Assembly: GCA_038240335.1 (NCBI GenBank)
Contig: JBBSDV010000073.1
Location: 1 to 14,802 of the forward strand
Length of the DNA: 14,802 nt
Reading direction: 5' to 3'
Source of the DNA: JBBSDV01 sp038240335
GTDB taxonomy: Bacteria > Chloroflexota > Dehalococcoidia > DSTF01 > JACRBR01
Both the position numbers and the translations under genes were made by a program. The stretch's first letter is position 1, and each line of letters opens with the position of its first letter. Positions 1 to 6,373 of the stretch are shown in pieces. The notes beneath the pieces were generated by a model. That model was given only the letters and a program-made list of their open reading frames with translations, was not told where the DNA came from and ran no database searches.

Positions 1-100
1 AACCTCGGGCGTGTTGGGTTTTTTCTTAAATAGGCGCTTGGGTCCGGGGCGCTTCTATGGGGGGGGGGGCCCCCGGGGGTGGGCCCCCCCACCCGGACAT
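1..100. other. Homopolymer-rich window edge, probably unreliable sequence
   Basis: This stretch contains a run of 11 G (59-69), then 5 C, 5 G, 3 G after a T, and 7 C (84-90). GGGTGGG (77-83) and CCCACCC (88-94) form an inverted repeat around four C. Nothing comparable occurs elsewhere in the window. The permease reading frame stays open through it, but the translated residues (glycine and proline runs) do not look like a permease N-terminus. I read it as a poorly resolved or misassembled contig end, or a hairpin that disturbed sequencing. Confidence 0.55.
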
Positions 101-1057
101 ATGGCCGCATACACGTTCCGCCGCCTGCTCTGGGTCATCCCTGTATTATGGGTCGTCGCGACGATCACGTTCTTCTTGATGCATGCCGTTCCCGGCGGCC
201 CGTTCACCGAAGACAAGAAGCTGCCGCCGGCGGTCAACGACGCGCTCAACCGCCGCTACCACCTCGATCAGCCGCTCTACAAGCAGTACGGCCTCTATCT
301 CTGGGATGCGTCCCACGGCGATCTCGGACTCTCGTTCCAGGGCGACAAGGACGTCTCCGAGATCATCCGGCGCACCTTTTTCGTCACCGCGCAGCTGGGC
401 TTGCTCGGCCTCGTCGTCGCCGTCGTCGTCGGCATGACGCTGGGCACCCTCTCGGCGCTGAATCACAACGGGCCATTGGATTACATTGGCGTCGGCTTTG
501 CCACGATTGGCGCGAGCGTGCCCAATTTCATCATGGGGGCGTTCCTCGCGATTATCTTCGCCGTGAACCTCGGCTGGTTCAAATTGCTCGGCTGGGGCGG
601 CCCGATCCAGTTCTCCGACATTCTCGACTCCTCGGTGTACGATTGGCGAAAAGTCGTCATTCCTGTGATCGCCGTCAGCGCGTTGCCGTCGGCCTACATC
701 GCGCGCGTCACTCGGGCGAGCGTGCTCGAAGTGCTCAACCAGGACTACATCCGAACGGCGCGCGCAAAGGGGCTGCGCGAGTCGCGCGTCGTCACGCGCC
801 ATACGATCAAGAACGCGCTGATCCCGGTGCTCACGGTGATGGGCCCGATCGCGGCGAATCTCGTGACGGGTTCCTTCATCATTGAGACGATGTTCTCGAT
901 CCCCGGCCTCGGACGCGAGACGATCAATGCCATCGTCCGGCGCGACTATGCGACGATCATGGGCACGACGCTGTTTTTCACCCTGATCATTACGGCTGCG
1001 AATATCGTCGTCGACTTGGCGTACGCCGCCGTCGACCCGCGGATCAGGTACCGCTGA
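101..1057 (+). CDS. ABC transporter permease, DppB/OppB family (peptide/nickel type)
   Basis: Inner-membrane permease subunit of a peptide-type ABC importer, 318 aa from the chosen start. The N-terminus (FRRLLWVIPVLWVVATITFF, then HAVPGGPF) is the classic first membrane helix and loop of the DppB family, so I start at ATG 101 and not at an earlier in-frame codon inside the homopolymer region. Further hydrophobic segments lie near residues 95-120, 130-158, 185-200, 240-262 and 285-308. The ATPase-contacting EAA loop is at about 215-231 (DYIRTARAKGLRESRVV). The C-terminus YAAVDPRIRYR is family-typical. TGATG couples it to the next gene, sharing one base. The substrate cannot be read from the permease; the binding protein and ATPases are not in this window. 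No clear Shine-Dalgarno precedes ATG 101, in keeping with doubtful upstream sequence. Confidence 0.9.
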   Translation: MAAYTFRRLLWVIPVLWVVATITFFLMHAVPGGPFTEDKKLPPAVNDALNRRYHLDQPLYKQYGLYLWDASHGDLGLSFQGDKDVSEIIRRTFFVTAQLGLLGLVVAVVVGMTLGTLSALNHNGPLDYIGVGFATIGASVPNFIMGAFLAIIFAVNLGWFKLLGWGGPIQFSDILDSSVYDWRKVVIPVIAVSALPSAYIARVTRASVLEVLNQDYIRTARAKGLRESRVVTRHTIKNALIPVLTVMGPIAANLVTGSFIIETMFSIPGLGRETINAIVRRDYATIMGTTLFFTLIITAANIVVDLAYAAVDPRIRYR

Positions 1058-1986
1058 TGACAACGCAGCAGTCGATGGCGGCGGCCGGCGGCGTCATCGC
1101 GGACAGCGAGCCCAAGCTCGGCCGCGAGCGCGGTCTCTGGTCCGATGCCGCGCGCCGGCTGATTAAGAACCGCTTCGCGATCGCCGCCGTCGTCATCCTG
1201 CTGACCATCGTCTTCGTCGCGTTTATCGGGTCGCACGTCGGTCCCACCGGCCGCTATGCGCCGGGCGACTTCACTGGGCACAAGCAGACGGGCCCGACGC
1301 AGAGCAACTGGTTCGGTACGGATCAACTCGGCCGCGATATGTTCGCCCGCGTCCTCGAAGGCGTTCGTATCTCGATTGAGATCGGGCTCGGCACGCAAAT
1401 CGTGGTGCTGCTGATCGGCGTCTCGGTCGGTGCCGGCGCGGCGCTCGGCGGCAAGTGGGCCGAGAACACACTAATGCGCTTTACGGACATCACGTACGCA
1501 TTCCCCGATCTGCTGGCGATCATCCTCGTCCGCTCGGTGCTCATCGGCCGCGATTGGCCGGTTGTGTCGAATCCGCGGATCATCGTCATGCTCGCGATCG
1601 GTCTCGTCGGCTGGACGACGATCGCCCGCCTCGTGCGCGGCCAGATGCTCTCGCTCGCCGAGCGCGACTACGTCCTCGCCGCGCGCGCGCTCGGCGCGAC
1701 TCGCGGCCGCGTCGTGTTCCAGCACATGCTTCCGAACACGCTCGGCCCCGTGATCGTCGCGATCACCTTTGGGATACCGGCCGCGATCTTCGCCGAAGCG
1801 GCGCTGAGCTTCATCGGCCTCGCGACACCGGGGAGCCTTGGACTGCTCGTTAACATCGGCTACGGCGCCATCCAACTCAACGTCTGGAACGTCGTCTTCC
1901 CCGCCCTCGCCGTCGCCGTCCTCATGCTCTGTTTCACCTTCCTCGGCGACGGCCTCCGCGACGCCCTCGATCCCCGCACGCGCTAG
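1057..1986 (+). CDS. ABC transporter permease, DppC/OppC family (peptide/nickel type)
   Basis: Second permease subunit, 309 aa, pairing with the preceding DppB-type protein to form the membrane channel. An N-terminal cytoplasmic stretch is followed by the OppC_N-type helix near residues 38-58. The diagnostic NWFGTDQLGRDMFARV stands at 84-99, the EAA loop (RDYVLAARALGATRGRVV) at 203-220, and the family end motifs ALSFIGLATP (249-258) and FLGDGLRDALDPR (296-308) follow. The start codon overlaps the stop of the upstream gene by one base, so translation is probably coupled. No ATP-binding subunit follows; the next genes are on the opposite strand. The ATPases must therefore lie upstream of the window or elsewhere, or this is a transporter that shares ATPases. 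Confidence 0.92.
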   Translation: MTTQQSMAAAGGVIADSEPKLGRERGLWSDAARRLIKNRFAIAAVVILLTIVFVAFIGSHVGPTGRYAPGDFTGHKQTGPTQSNWFGTDQLGRDMFARVLEGVRISIEIGLGTQIVVLLIGVSVGAGAALGGKWAENTLMRFTDITYAFPDLLAIILVRSVLIGRDWPVVSNPRIIVMLAIGLVGWTTIARLVRGQMLSLAERDYVLAARALGATRGRVVFQHMLPNTLGPVIVAITFGIPAAIFAEAALSFIGLATPGSLGLLVNIGYGAIQLNVWNVVFPALAVAVLMLCFTFLGDGLRDALDPRTR

Positions 1987-2019
1987 CGGGACGCGGGAAG
2001 CAGAGCGCGATGTAGGCAT

Positions 2020-2032
2020 CACGCAATGCGTG
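2020..2032 (+). terminator. Weak hairpin after the permease genes
   Basis: CACGC (2020-2024) and GCGTG (2028-2032) form a 5-bp stem with a three-base loop, 34 bases after the dppC-type stop and between convergent genes. There is no T-run, so an intrinsic terminator is only a weak suggestion. The rest of 1987-2102 shows nothing else I can support. Confidence 0.2.
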
Positions 2033-2102
2033 CGGCTGTTGCCGAACTCGACGCTATGCGGCGGTCAGCGTGTGTCGTCTGTGCATCAGGTGATGAGCTT
2101 CC

Positions 2103-2651
2103 TTAAGCCAACGATGGTCGAACCGGGATTAGCGGACGCACCATGTGGATATCGTTCGGCTCCAGCTCAAACATCTGTGGGTTCGGCGTGTCGGTCGGGC
2201 GAAATCCCTGACTGAGATAAAAGCCCACGGCCGATTCCGATTCCGTTGACGATACATAGAGCTCGCCGGCTCCGCTTTCTTCGGCCATGGCAACGACGGT
2301 CTGCAGCAATTGGCGGGCAAGACCCTGCCGGCGATGTGCCTGGTCGACATGCAGCGTGGTCAATTGGGCCATCTCGGGCACAAGCCGATAGCGCAGCGAG
2401 GCAAGCGCAGCCATCTGCCCACCGACAAACGCACCCAGCCAGACGTCCGGCTGGAGATCGGTACGCCACTCTGTCAACCGTTCCTGCCATTGCGCCTGAT
2501 TCCAGCGTGGGCGATACCCGTCGTGAGGCTCGGGCTGGAGTTGACCGTTGACCCATCGATAAATCAGCGAGGTGTGCTCGGAGAGGTCGATGTTGTGCAG
2601 CTGGTCGAAGTCTGATTCGTCGAGGCGGCGAATGACGAGCAGATTGGTCAT
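2103..2651 (-). CDS. GNAT family N-acetyltransferase
   Basis: Probable acetyl-CoA-dependent acetyltransferase, 182 aa. Motif A is at residues 98-114, with the acetyl-CoA pyrophosphate loop RRQGLA (107-112), and motif B-like SAVGFYLSQGF is at 140-150. The YLSQGF turn is typical of GNAT folds. The acceptor substrate is unknown. I chose ATG 2651 because the protein then starts MTNLLVIRRL, the first strand of the fold. ATG 2669 (six residues longer) has AGGG 7 bases upstream and is a real alternative. The frame stays open to 2762, but that extension has no family character. It lies downstream of the DUF3024 gene on the same strand, about 107 bases apart, and converges with the permease genes. Base composition looks lower in GC than the flanking operons. 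Confidence 0.82.
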   Translation of the reverse strand: MTNLLVIRRLDESDFDQLHNIDLSEHTSLIYRWVNGQLQPEPHDGYRPRWNQAQWQERLTEWRTDLQPDVWLGAFVGGQMAALASLRYRLVPEMAQLTTLHVDQAHRRQGLARQLLQTVVAMAEESGAGELYVSSTESESAVGFYLSQGFRPTDTPNPQMFELEPNDIHMVRPLIPVRPSLA

Positions 2652-2758
2652 AGCCGGGAACCCCCACATCGACTGCCCTGGCGCCGTACGCGCCCGTTTG
2701 ACATGCGGACGCCCGCACGGTACGCCCGGCCTCCCAAGTGTCGATCGACTACAGGCTA

Positions 2759-3103
2759 TCACCCCCAGAACGCACCGAGAGGGTCTTCATCGACTTCGCG
2801 GATGAGCGCCGCGATGTCCGCCACCGGGCGCTTGCCCTCGTAAAGCAACCAGCGTCCATGACGGTCACTCCAGTAAAGGGTCCATTTCCCAGAGGTCGAG
2901 TTGTAGCGGAATTGTGCGGTCTTGCCGTCGGTCCACTGATCTGGCTCGCGCCAGACGGGGCGATGCTCGCAGAGCGTGACGCTATTTCCCCGGACTCCGA
3001 CCGACATGCGGATCTCGTCGCGGAGTCTCTCTGGTACTCGTCGCTCGATCAGCTCCTGCAGAAGCTTTTCGGCACGTCGTCGGGTCAACTCGGGGATCGC
3101 CAT
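2759..3103 (-). CDS. DUF3024 domain-containing protein
   Basis: Small protein of 114 aa with DUF3024 features: an N-terminal helix with the RRVPERLRDEIRM pattern (21-33), the strand ending in HRPVWRE (47-53), AQFRYNSTSGKWTLYWSDRHGRW split across 63-85, and the signature C-terminus VDEDPLGAFWG (104-114). Members are usually about 110-120 aa and of unknown function; nothing here suggests a catalytic site. The start is uncertain. ATG 3103 gives the usual family length and the MAIPELTRRRAE opening. ATG 3133 and GTG 3181 are in frame but add residues without family character. No start has a convincing Shine-Dalgarno. It precedes the GNAT gene on the same strand, and the two may form a small accessory unit. 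Confidence 0.8.
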   Translation of the reverse strand: MAIPELTRRRAEKLLQELIERRVPERLRDEIRMSVGVRGNSVTLCEHRPVWREPDQWTDGKTAQFRYNSTSGKWTLYWSDRHGRWLLYEGKRPVADIAALIREVDEDPLGAFWG

Positions 3104-3338
3104 GACCACGACAGTATCGCGTCGTTCGACCATCAGTACTACCGGCCGGCGTGCGAGCCAATAGTCGGGCGTTTTGCACACCTACCGGCCAAACGCATTG
3201 ATGGAGACGCTCGCGGGCGAGGCTGGCTGAGCCTAAGGTCTCGCGTCGTATAAGCGCGGATTGTCCGTTCTGCTACTTCTGTGGGCGGTGCGGCATAGAG
3301 TACGATCTCTGCGCGAAGTCAGTGTACGCGCACTCCTC
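3104..3338. other. Divergent intergenic region between the DUF3024 gene and holB
   Basis: This region must hold the start signals for both divergent genes. On the + strand TACGAT (3301-3306) could be a -10 box, but no good -35 sits 16-18 bases upstream. On the - strand I see no convincing promoter. No gene or RNA is evident. Confidence 0.4.
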
Positions 3339-3362
3339 CAACGACCAACGACGACCAACACC
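3339..3362 (-). repeat. Heptamer array 1 (upstream of holB)
   Basis: Two tandem CAACGAC units, an extra GAC, then CAACACC. Read on the minus strand this is the GTCGTTG/GTNGTTY heptamer seen elsewhere in the window. It ends 11 bases before the holB ATG, so the transcript leader would be C/A-rich and little structured. This is the most diverged of the eight arrays. Confidence 0.55.
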
Positions 3363-3373
3363 AGGCAAGCAAT

Positions 3374-4429
3374 ATGACATGGACACTCGTGGGACAGGAC
3401 GCGGCAGTCGGCGTGCTGCGGCGCGCCGTCGAGAGCGATCGCGTCTCGCACGCCTACCTCTTCGCCGGCCCCAAGCACGTCGGTAAGACCGTCGCGGCCA
3501 TGCAGTTCGCGCAGCTGCTCAACTGCACCGGCGATGAGCCGCCCTGCGGCCGCTGCCGCGCCTGCGAGCGGATCGCCGCCGGCGAGCATCCGGACCTCGA
3601 ACTCGTTCGCATCGGCGGCATCTGCGACGAGCAGGAGCACAAGCACTCCGCCGATGACTCACGGGACATTCGCATCTGCCAGGTGCGCCGCATCTCGCAC
3701 CTCGTCGCCCGCGCGCCATACGAAGCACGCTACCGCGTCATCATCATTGAGCCCGCCGACGCACTTGGCCGCGAGCCGGCGGCGGCGCTGCTCAAGACGC
3801 TGGAGGAGCCGCCGCCGCATGTTGTGATCATCCTTGTGACGGACCGCGAGGAGATGCTTCCCGACACGATCCGCTCTCGCTCCCGCCGCGTCCCTTTCAT
3901 CGGCCTGCCGAAAGATGCGATTGAACGCGCACTGCGCACCCGCTGGGACGTCGATCCGCCGCGTGCGGCCGACCTGGCGCGACTGTCTGGCGGGCGGCTC
4001 GGCTGGGCGGTCGGGGCTCTGCACGACGAGAAGATGCTCGACGACCGCGAGGAGGCGCTAGAGCGCGCCGAGGCCTTGGCGAACGCATCGCTGGCGCAGC
4101 GCTTCGCCTACGCCGGTACGCTCGGCAGCGGCTACACCAAGAACCGCGCGGGCACGCATCTCGCGCTCGAGATGTGGCAAGAGTGGTGGCGCGACATCCT
4201 GCTCATCGCCGCCGGCCGCGAGCAACAGGCCGTCCACCGCGATCGCCTCGACCGGCTGCACGCCTTCGCATCGCAATGCGGCGTCGCGCCCGCCACGCGC
4301 GCCCTCCGCGCCATCACCGACGCCCGTCAGCAGCTCGTCGAGAACGGCAGCCCCGTCCTCGTCCTCGAAGCAATGATGCTCGCCCTCCCCGACATCCGCA
4401 CGAACCCCGTCGCCTCGCGCCTGCGATGA
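3374..4429 (+). CDS. holB: DNA polymerase III subunit delta-prime
   Basis: Clamp-loader subunit of the replicative polymerase, 351 aa. An AAA+ module starts at residue 1 with the family opening LVGQDAAVGVLRRA. Walker A is GPKHVGKT (32-39). A four-cysteine zinc module follows (C51, C58, C61, C64), as in the gamma/delta-prime family. The Walker B position reads VIIIEPAD (122-129), degenerate as usual for delta-prime. LLKTLEEPPPHV (139-150) is a strong family motif. The clamp-loader SRC motif is here SRS (168-170). The C-terminal helical domain fits family length. The short size and the ricT neighbour argue for delta-prime over DnaX. AGG lies 8 bases before ATG 3374, serving as a weak Shine-Dalgarno. 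Heptamer arrays flank the gene on both sides. Confidence 0.93.
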   Translation: MTWTLVGQDAAVGVLRRAVESDRVSHAYLFAGPKHVGKTVAAMQFAQLLNCTGDEPPCGRCRACERIAAGEHPDLELVRIGGICDEQEHKHSADDSRDIRICQVRRISHLVARAPYEARYRVIIIEPADALGREPAAALLKTLEEPPPHVVIILVTDREEMLPDTIRSRSRRVPFIGLPKDAIERALRTRWDVDPPRAADLARLSGGRLGWAVGALHDEKMLDDREEALERAEALANASLAQRFAYAGTLGSGYTKNRAGTHLALEMWQEWWRDILLIAAGREQQAVHRDRLDRLHAFASQCGVAPATRALRAITDARQQLVENGSPVLVLEAMMLALPDIRTNPVASRLR

Positions 4430-4430
4430 T

Positions 4431-4457
4431 GAGTTCGTAGTTCGTCGTTTGTAGTTC
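4431..4457 (+). repeat. Heptamer array 2 (after the holB stop)
   Basis: GAGTTC followed by the units GTAGTTC, GTCGTTT and GTAGTTC, in exact seven-base register. It begins one base after the holB stop codon and reads outward from holB. Its reverse complement matches array 3 before ricT at about 24 of 26 positions, so the two form an inverted pair around 4458-4689. Confidence 0.85.
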
Positions 4458-4689
4458 ACGTACGCAGAGCTGTGCGAAGCGCGTAGGGACAGGTGTTCAG
4501 GCCTGTCCCACTGTCGTGGATGGCGCGACCCGAGTGCGATGGGGTGTTGAGGCGACAGGTCCAAAGAACGGATGCGCACGAGATCTGCCTGACGACCTTG
4601 CCAGTCGCACGCTCCTTACCGCCCGAGCACGTTCATTCAAACCCGATAGACTAGATCGCGGCAACCGCACAGCTGCCGCGTGAACCCGC
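4458..4689. other. holB-ricT spacer bounded by inverted heptamer arrays
   Basis: No gene is supported here. GGGACAGG (4486-4493) and CCTGTCCC (4502-4509) form a perfect 8-bp stem with an 8-base loop. CGCGGCA (4657-4663) and TGCCGCG (4674-4680) form a 7-bp stem just before the array that abuts ricT. The first hairpin has no T-run, so it resembles a small dispersed palindrome more than an intrinsic terminator. I see no convincing promoter. Confidence 0.5.
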
Positions 4690-4717
4690 GAACTACAAAC
4701 GACAAACTAAGAACTAA
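4690..4717 (-). repeat. Heptamer array 3 (abutting the ricT start)
   Basis: Four exact seven-base units on the + strand: GAACTAC, AAACGAC, AAACTAA, GAACTAA. They end three bases before the ricT ATG. On the minus strand they read GTNGTTY outward from ricT. The array occupies the place of the ribosome binding site, and no Shine-Dalgarno is visible. Confidence 0.85.
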
Positions 4718-4720
4718 CTC

Positions 4721-5851
4721 ATGACTACACAACGCGTCCCCGTCGGCGTCCGCTTCAAAGAAGCAGGCAAGGTCTACTACTTCGATGCCGCCGACTACGA
4801 TCTTGATGTCGGCAGCTACGTCGTTGTCGAGACCTCGCACGGCCTCGAGATCGGCCGCGTCGTCATCTCGCCGGAGCAGGTGCTCGCCAGCGAGATCAAG
4901 GAGTCGCTAAAGCCGATCCTCCGGGTCGCAACGCAGGAAGATCTCGAGCAGCGGCAGCGCCTCAAGGATCAAGCGGCGCTCGACCTCCGCGAGGCGAAGC
5001 ACCGCGTCGCCGAGAGCGGCATCGATATGCAGATCGTCTCGGGCGACTACGACCTCGAGGGTAGTCAGATCACCTTCTACTTCACCGCCACAAAGGAGCG
5101 CGTCGACTTCCGTAACCTCGTGCGCGACCTCTCGTCGCAGTTCGGCACCCGCGTCCAGATGCTGCAAGTCGGCGAGCGCGACCGCGCCAAGCTGCTCGAT
5201 GGCTACGACGTCTGCGGCCAGCGGCTCTGCTGCTCATCCTGGCAAACCGCCTTCCCCTCCGTCTCGATCAAGATGGCGAAAGAGCAGGATCTGCCGCTGA
5301 ACCCGCAGAAGATCTCCGGCGTCTGCGGCCGCCTCTACTGCTGCCTGACGTTCGAGTACGAGGGCTATCGCGAGCTGCGCGGCCAGATGCCGAAGGTCGG
5401 CTCGATGGTGTCGACGCCGGCCGGCGAGGCCAAGGTCAACAGCGTCAACCTGATGTCCAAGATGGTGCGCCTCTGGCTCACCGAACAGCACCAGGTGATG
5501 GAGATGCCCGTCGCCGAGTTGCAGATGCAATACGGCCTCACCGTTCGCCCGATCGAGCTCGTCGAGCAGATCGAGGCGCCGCTGAAGCGCGCTCCGATTT
5601 CGGATCCCGGCGTCGAGCCACAGGTGGACGGCCACACGGTCGCCGCTGACGATGCCGTCGGCGTGGCGCCCACCACCGGCGATGCCACCATCGAGGGCGA
5701 AGCCGGCACCGATAACGCCGAGAAGCGACGGCGCCGCGGCCGGCGTGGCGGCCGCAACCGCAAGCGTCCCGGCGGCGGCGATTCCGGTGCCGCGACAGAT
5801 GCGGCTCCGCAAGAGATGCCGCCAGGCCCGCCTCCCGGCCCACCGGCATAG
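4721..5851 (+). CDS. ricT: PSP1 domain protein, RicT (YaaT)-like, with long basic/proline-rich C-terminal tail
   Basis: 376 aa. The PSP1 C-terminal domain covers about residues 60-150. The RicT cysteine signature follows: VCGQRLCCSSW (C165, C170, C171) and VCGRLYCC (C202, C207, C208). In Bacillus, RicT (YaaT) acts with RicA and RicF in an iron-sulfur Y-complex that affects RNA processing; whether that partner set exists here is unknown. The holB neighbour matches the Bacillus order. Residues after about 290 are outside the family core (B. subtilis RicT is about 275 aa) and look disordered: an acidic/threonine stretch, then RRRRGRRGGRNRKRP (336-350) and a proline-rich end. The basic patch resembles RNA-binding tails. 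ATG 4721 has no Shine-Dalgarno, but the conserved domain begins right after it. Confidence 0.9.
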   Translation: MTTQRVPVGVRFKEAGKVYYFDAADYDLDVGSYVVVETSHGLEIGRVVISPEQVLASEIKESLKPILRVATQEDLEQRQRLKDQAALDLREAKHRVAESGIDMQIVSGDYDLEGSQITFYFTATKERVDFRNLVRDLSSQFGTRVQMLQVGERDRAKLLDGYDVCGQRLCCSSWQTAFPSVSIKMAKEQDLPLNPQKISGVCGRLYCCLTFEYEGYRELRGQMPKVGSMVSTPAGEAKVNSVNLMSKMVRLWLTEQHQVMEMPVAELQMQYGLTVRPIELVEQIEAPLKRAPISDPGVEPQVDGHTVAADDAVGVAPTTGDATIEGEAGTDNAEKRRRRGRRGGRNRKRPGGGDSGAATDAAPQEMPPGPPPGPPA

Positions 5852-5866
5852 GATAGGCTGTTTCGC

Positions 5867-5896
5867 TTGACTTGCCGGAACGTAGATTCATATACT
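5867..5896 (+). promoter_or_regulatory. Strong sigma70-type promoter for the tRNA-Thr/tuf unit
   Basis: TTGACT (-35, 5867-5872) and TATACT (-10, 5891-5896) each match the consensus at 5 of 6 positions, with an 18-base spacer. The predicted start is near 5903, about 96 bases before the first tRNA. It is the best promoter visible in the window and suits stable RNA and tuf expression. Confidence 0.75.
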
Positions 5897-5908
5897 GACG
5901 GCGCGTAA

Positions 5909-5934
5909 CCCCGCCACGGCGGGGGCCTATTTTT
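5909..5934 (+). terminator. GC hairpin plus T-run just after the tRNA promoter
   Basis: CCCCGC (5909-5914) and GCGGGG (5919-5924) enclose the loop CACG. Five bases later comes TTTTT (5930-5934). It could end holB-ricT transcription, but it lies downstream of the -10 box and so inside the leader of the tRNA transcript. There it would act as an attenuator-like element. The gap between stem and T-run makes it imperfect. Confidence 0.45.
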
Positions 5935-5998
5935 GTTCGGCGATATGCACATCTGGCTCCCAAACAAACACTGAGACTTGGGGATACGCGTGATTCGG

Positions 5999-6073
5999 GC
6001 CCGAGTGGCGCAGTGGTAGCGCAACCGATTTGTAATCGGTAGGCCAGGGGTTCGAATCCCTTCTCGGGCACCA
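5999..6073 (+). tRNA. tRNA-Thr (anticodon TGT)
   Basis: A full cloverleaf can be drawn. The acceptor stem is GCCCGAG (5999-6005) with CTCGGGC (6063-6069). The D stem is GCGC/GCGC. The anticodon stem ACCGA/TCGGT holds the loop TTTGTAA, with TGT at 6031-6033. The T arm is AGGGG-TTCGAAT-CCCTT. Discriminator A (6070) is followed by an encoded CCA (6071-6073). It is first in the transcript from the 5867-5896 promoter and 66 bases before the second threonine tRNA. Confidence 0.97.
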
Positions 6074-6139
6074 GATTCGTCAGCCCGGCAAGGGGAGCGG
6101 CAAGCAGGTCCGGCGCGATCGCCGGGAAAGACGCATTCT

Positions 6140-6215
6140 GCCCACATAGCTCAGTTGGTAGAGCACACCCTTGGTAAGGGTGAGGTCATCGGTTCAAATC
6201 CGATTGTGGGCTCCA
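6140..6215 (+). tRNA. tRNA-Thr (anticodon GGT)
   Basis: The acceptor stem is GCCCACA (6140-6146) with TGTGGGC (6205-6211). The anticodon stem CACCC/GGGTG holds the loop TTGGTAA, with GGT at 6173-6175. The T loop is TTCAAAT. Discriminator T (6212) is followed by an encoded CCA (6213-6215). It lies 158 bases before tuf. A threonine tRNA just upstream of tuf recalls the thrT-tufB arrangement of enteric bacteria. Confidence 0.97.
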
Positions 6216-6225
6216 GCAGGAGATG

Positions 6226-6240
6226 CGTCCGTCGCGGACG
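6226..6240 (+). other. Small hairpin after tRNA-Thr(GGT)
   Basis: CGTCCG (6226-6231) and CGGACG (6235-6240) pair perfectly around TCG, 11 bases after the tRNA CCA end. It could take part in 3' processing of the tRNA or form a structured start of the tuf leader. No T-run follows. Nothing else is evident between here and tuf except the tuf ribosome binding site. Confidence 0.35.
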
Positions 6241-6373
6241 GGCGGAAGCAGCACTTCAACGCGATGCAGGCACGGTAGCGCCGCCGGCTCGCAACATCGG
6301 TCCGACATCATCCCGCGTGGCGGAGAAAACAGCAGGCCCTACAGCCAGTGGGGGCACAAGAAGGAGAGCCGGA

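Noticed and set aside
1471..2022. Minus-strand frame opposite the DppC-type gene, and similar frames opposite DppB and EF-Tu
   Set aside because: Low-complexity charged translations with no recognisable domain, fully covered by certain genes.
4431..4457. Heptamer arrays as a CRISPR array
   Set aside because: The units are seven bases, directly adjacent and without spacers; no cas gene is present.
4486..4509. GGGACAGG/CCTGTCCC hairpin as the holB intrinsic terminator
   Set aside because: No T-run follows, and the palindrome looks more like a dispersed repeat; kept only as part of the spacer description.
6155..6373. Extension of the EF-Tu reading frame upstream to 6155
   Set aside because: It starts inside tRNA-Thr(GGT); the AAGGAG ribosome binding site and the universal MAKQKFER opening fix the start at 6374.
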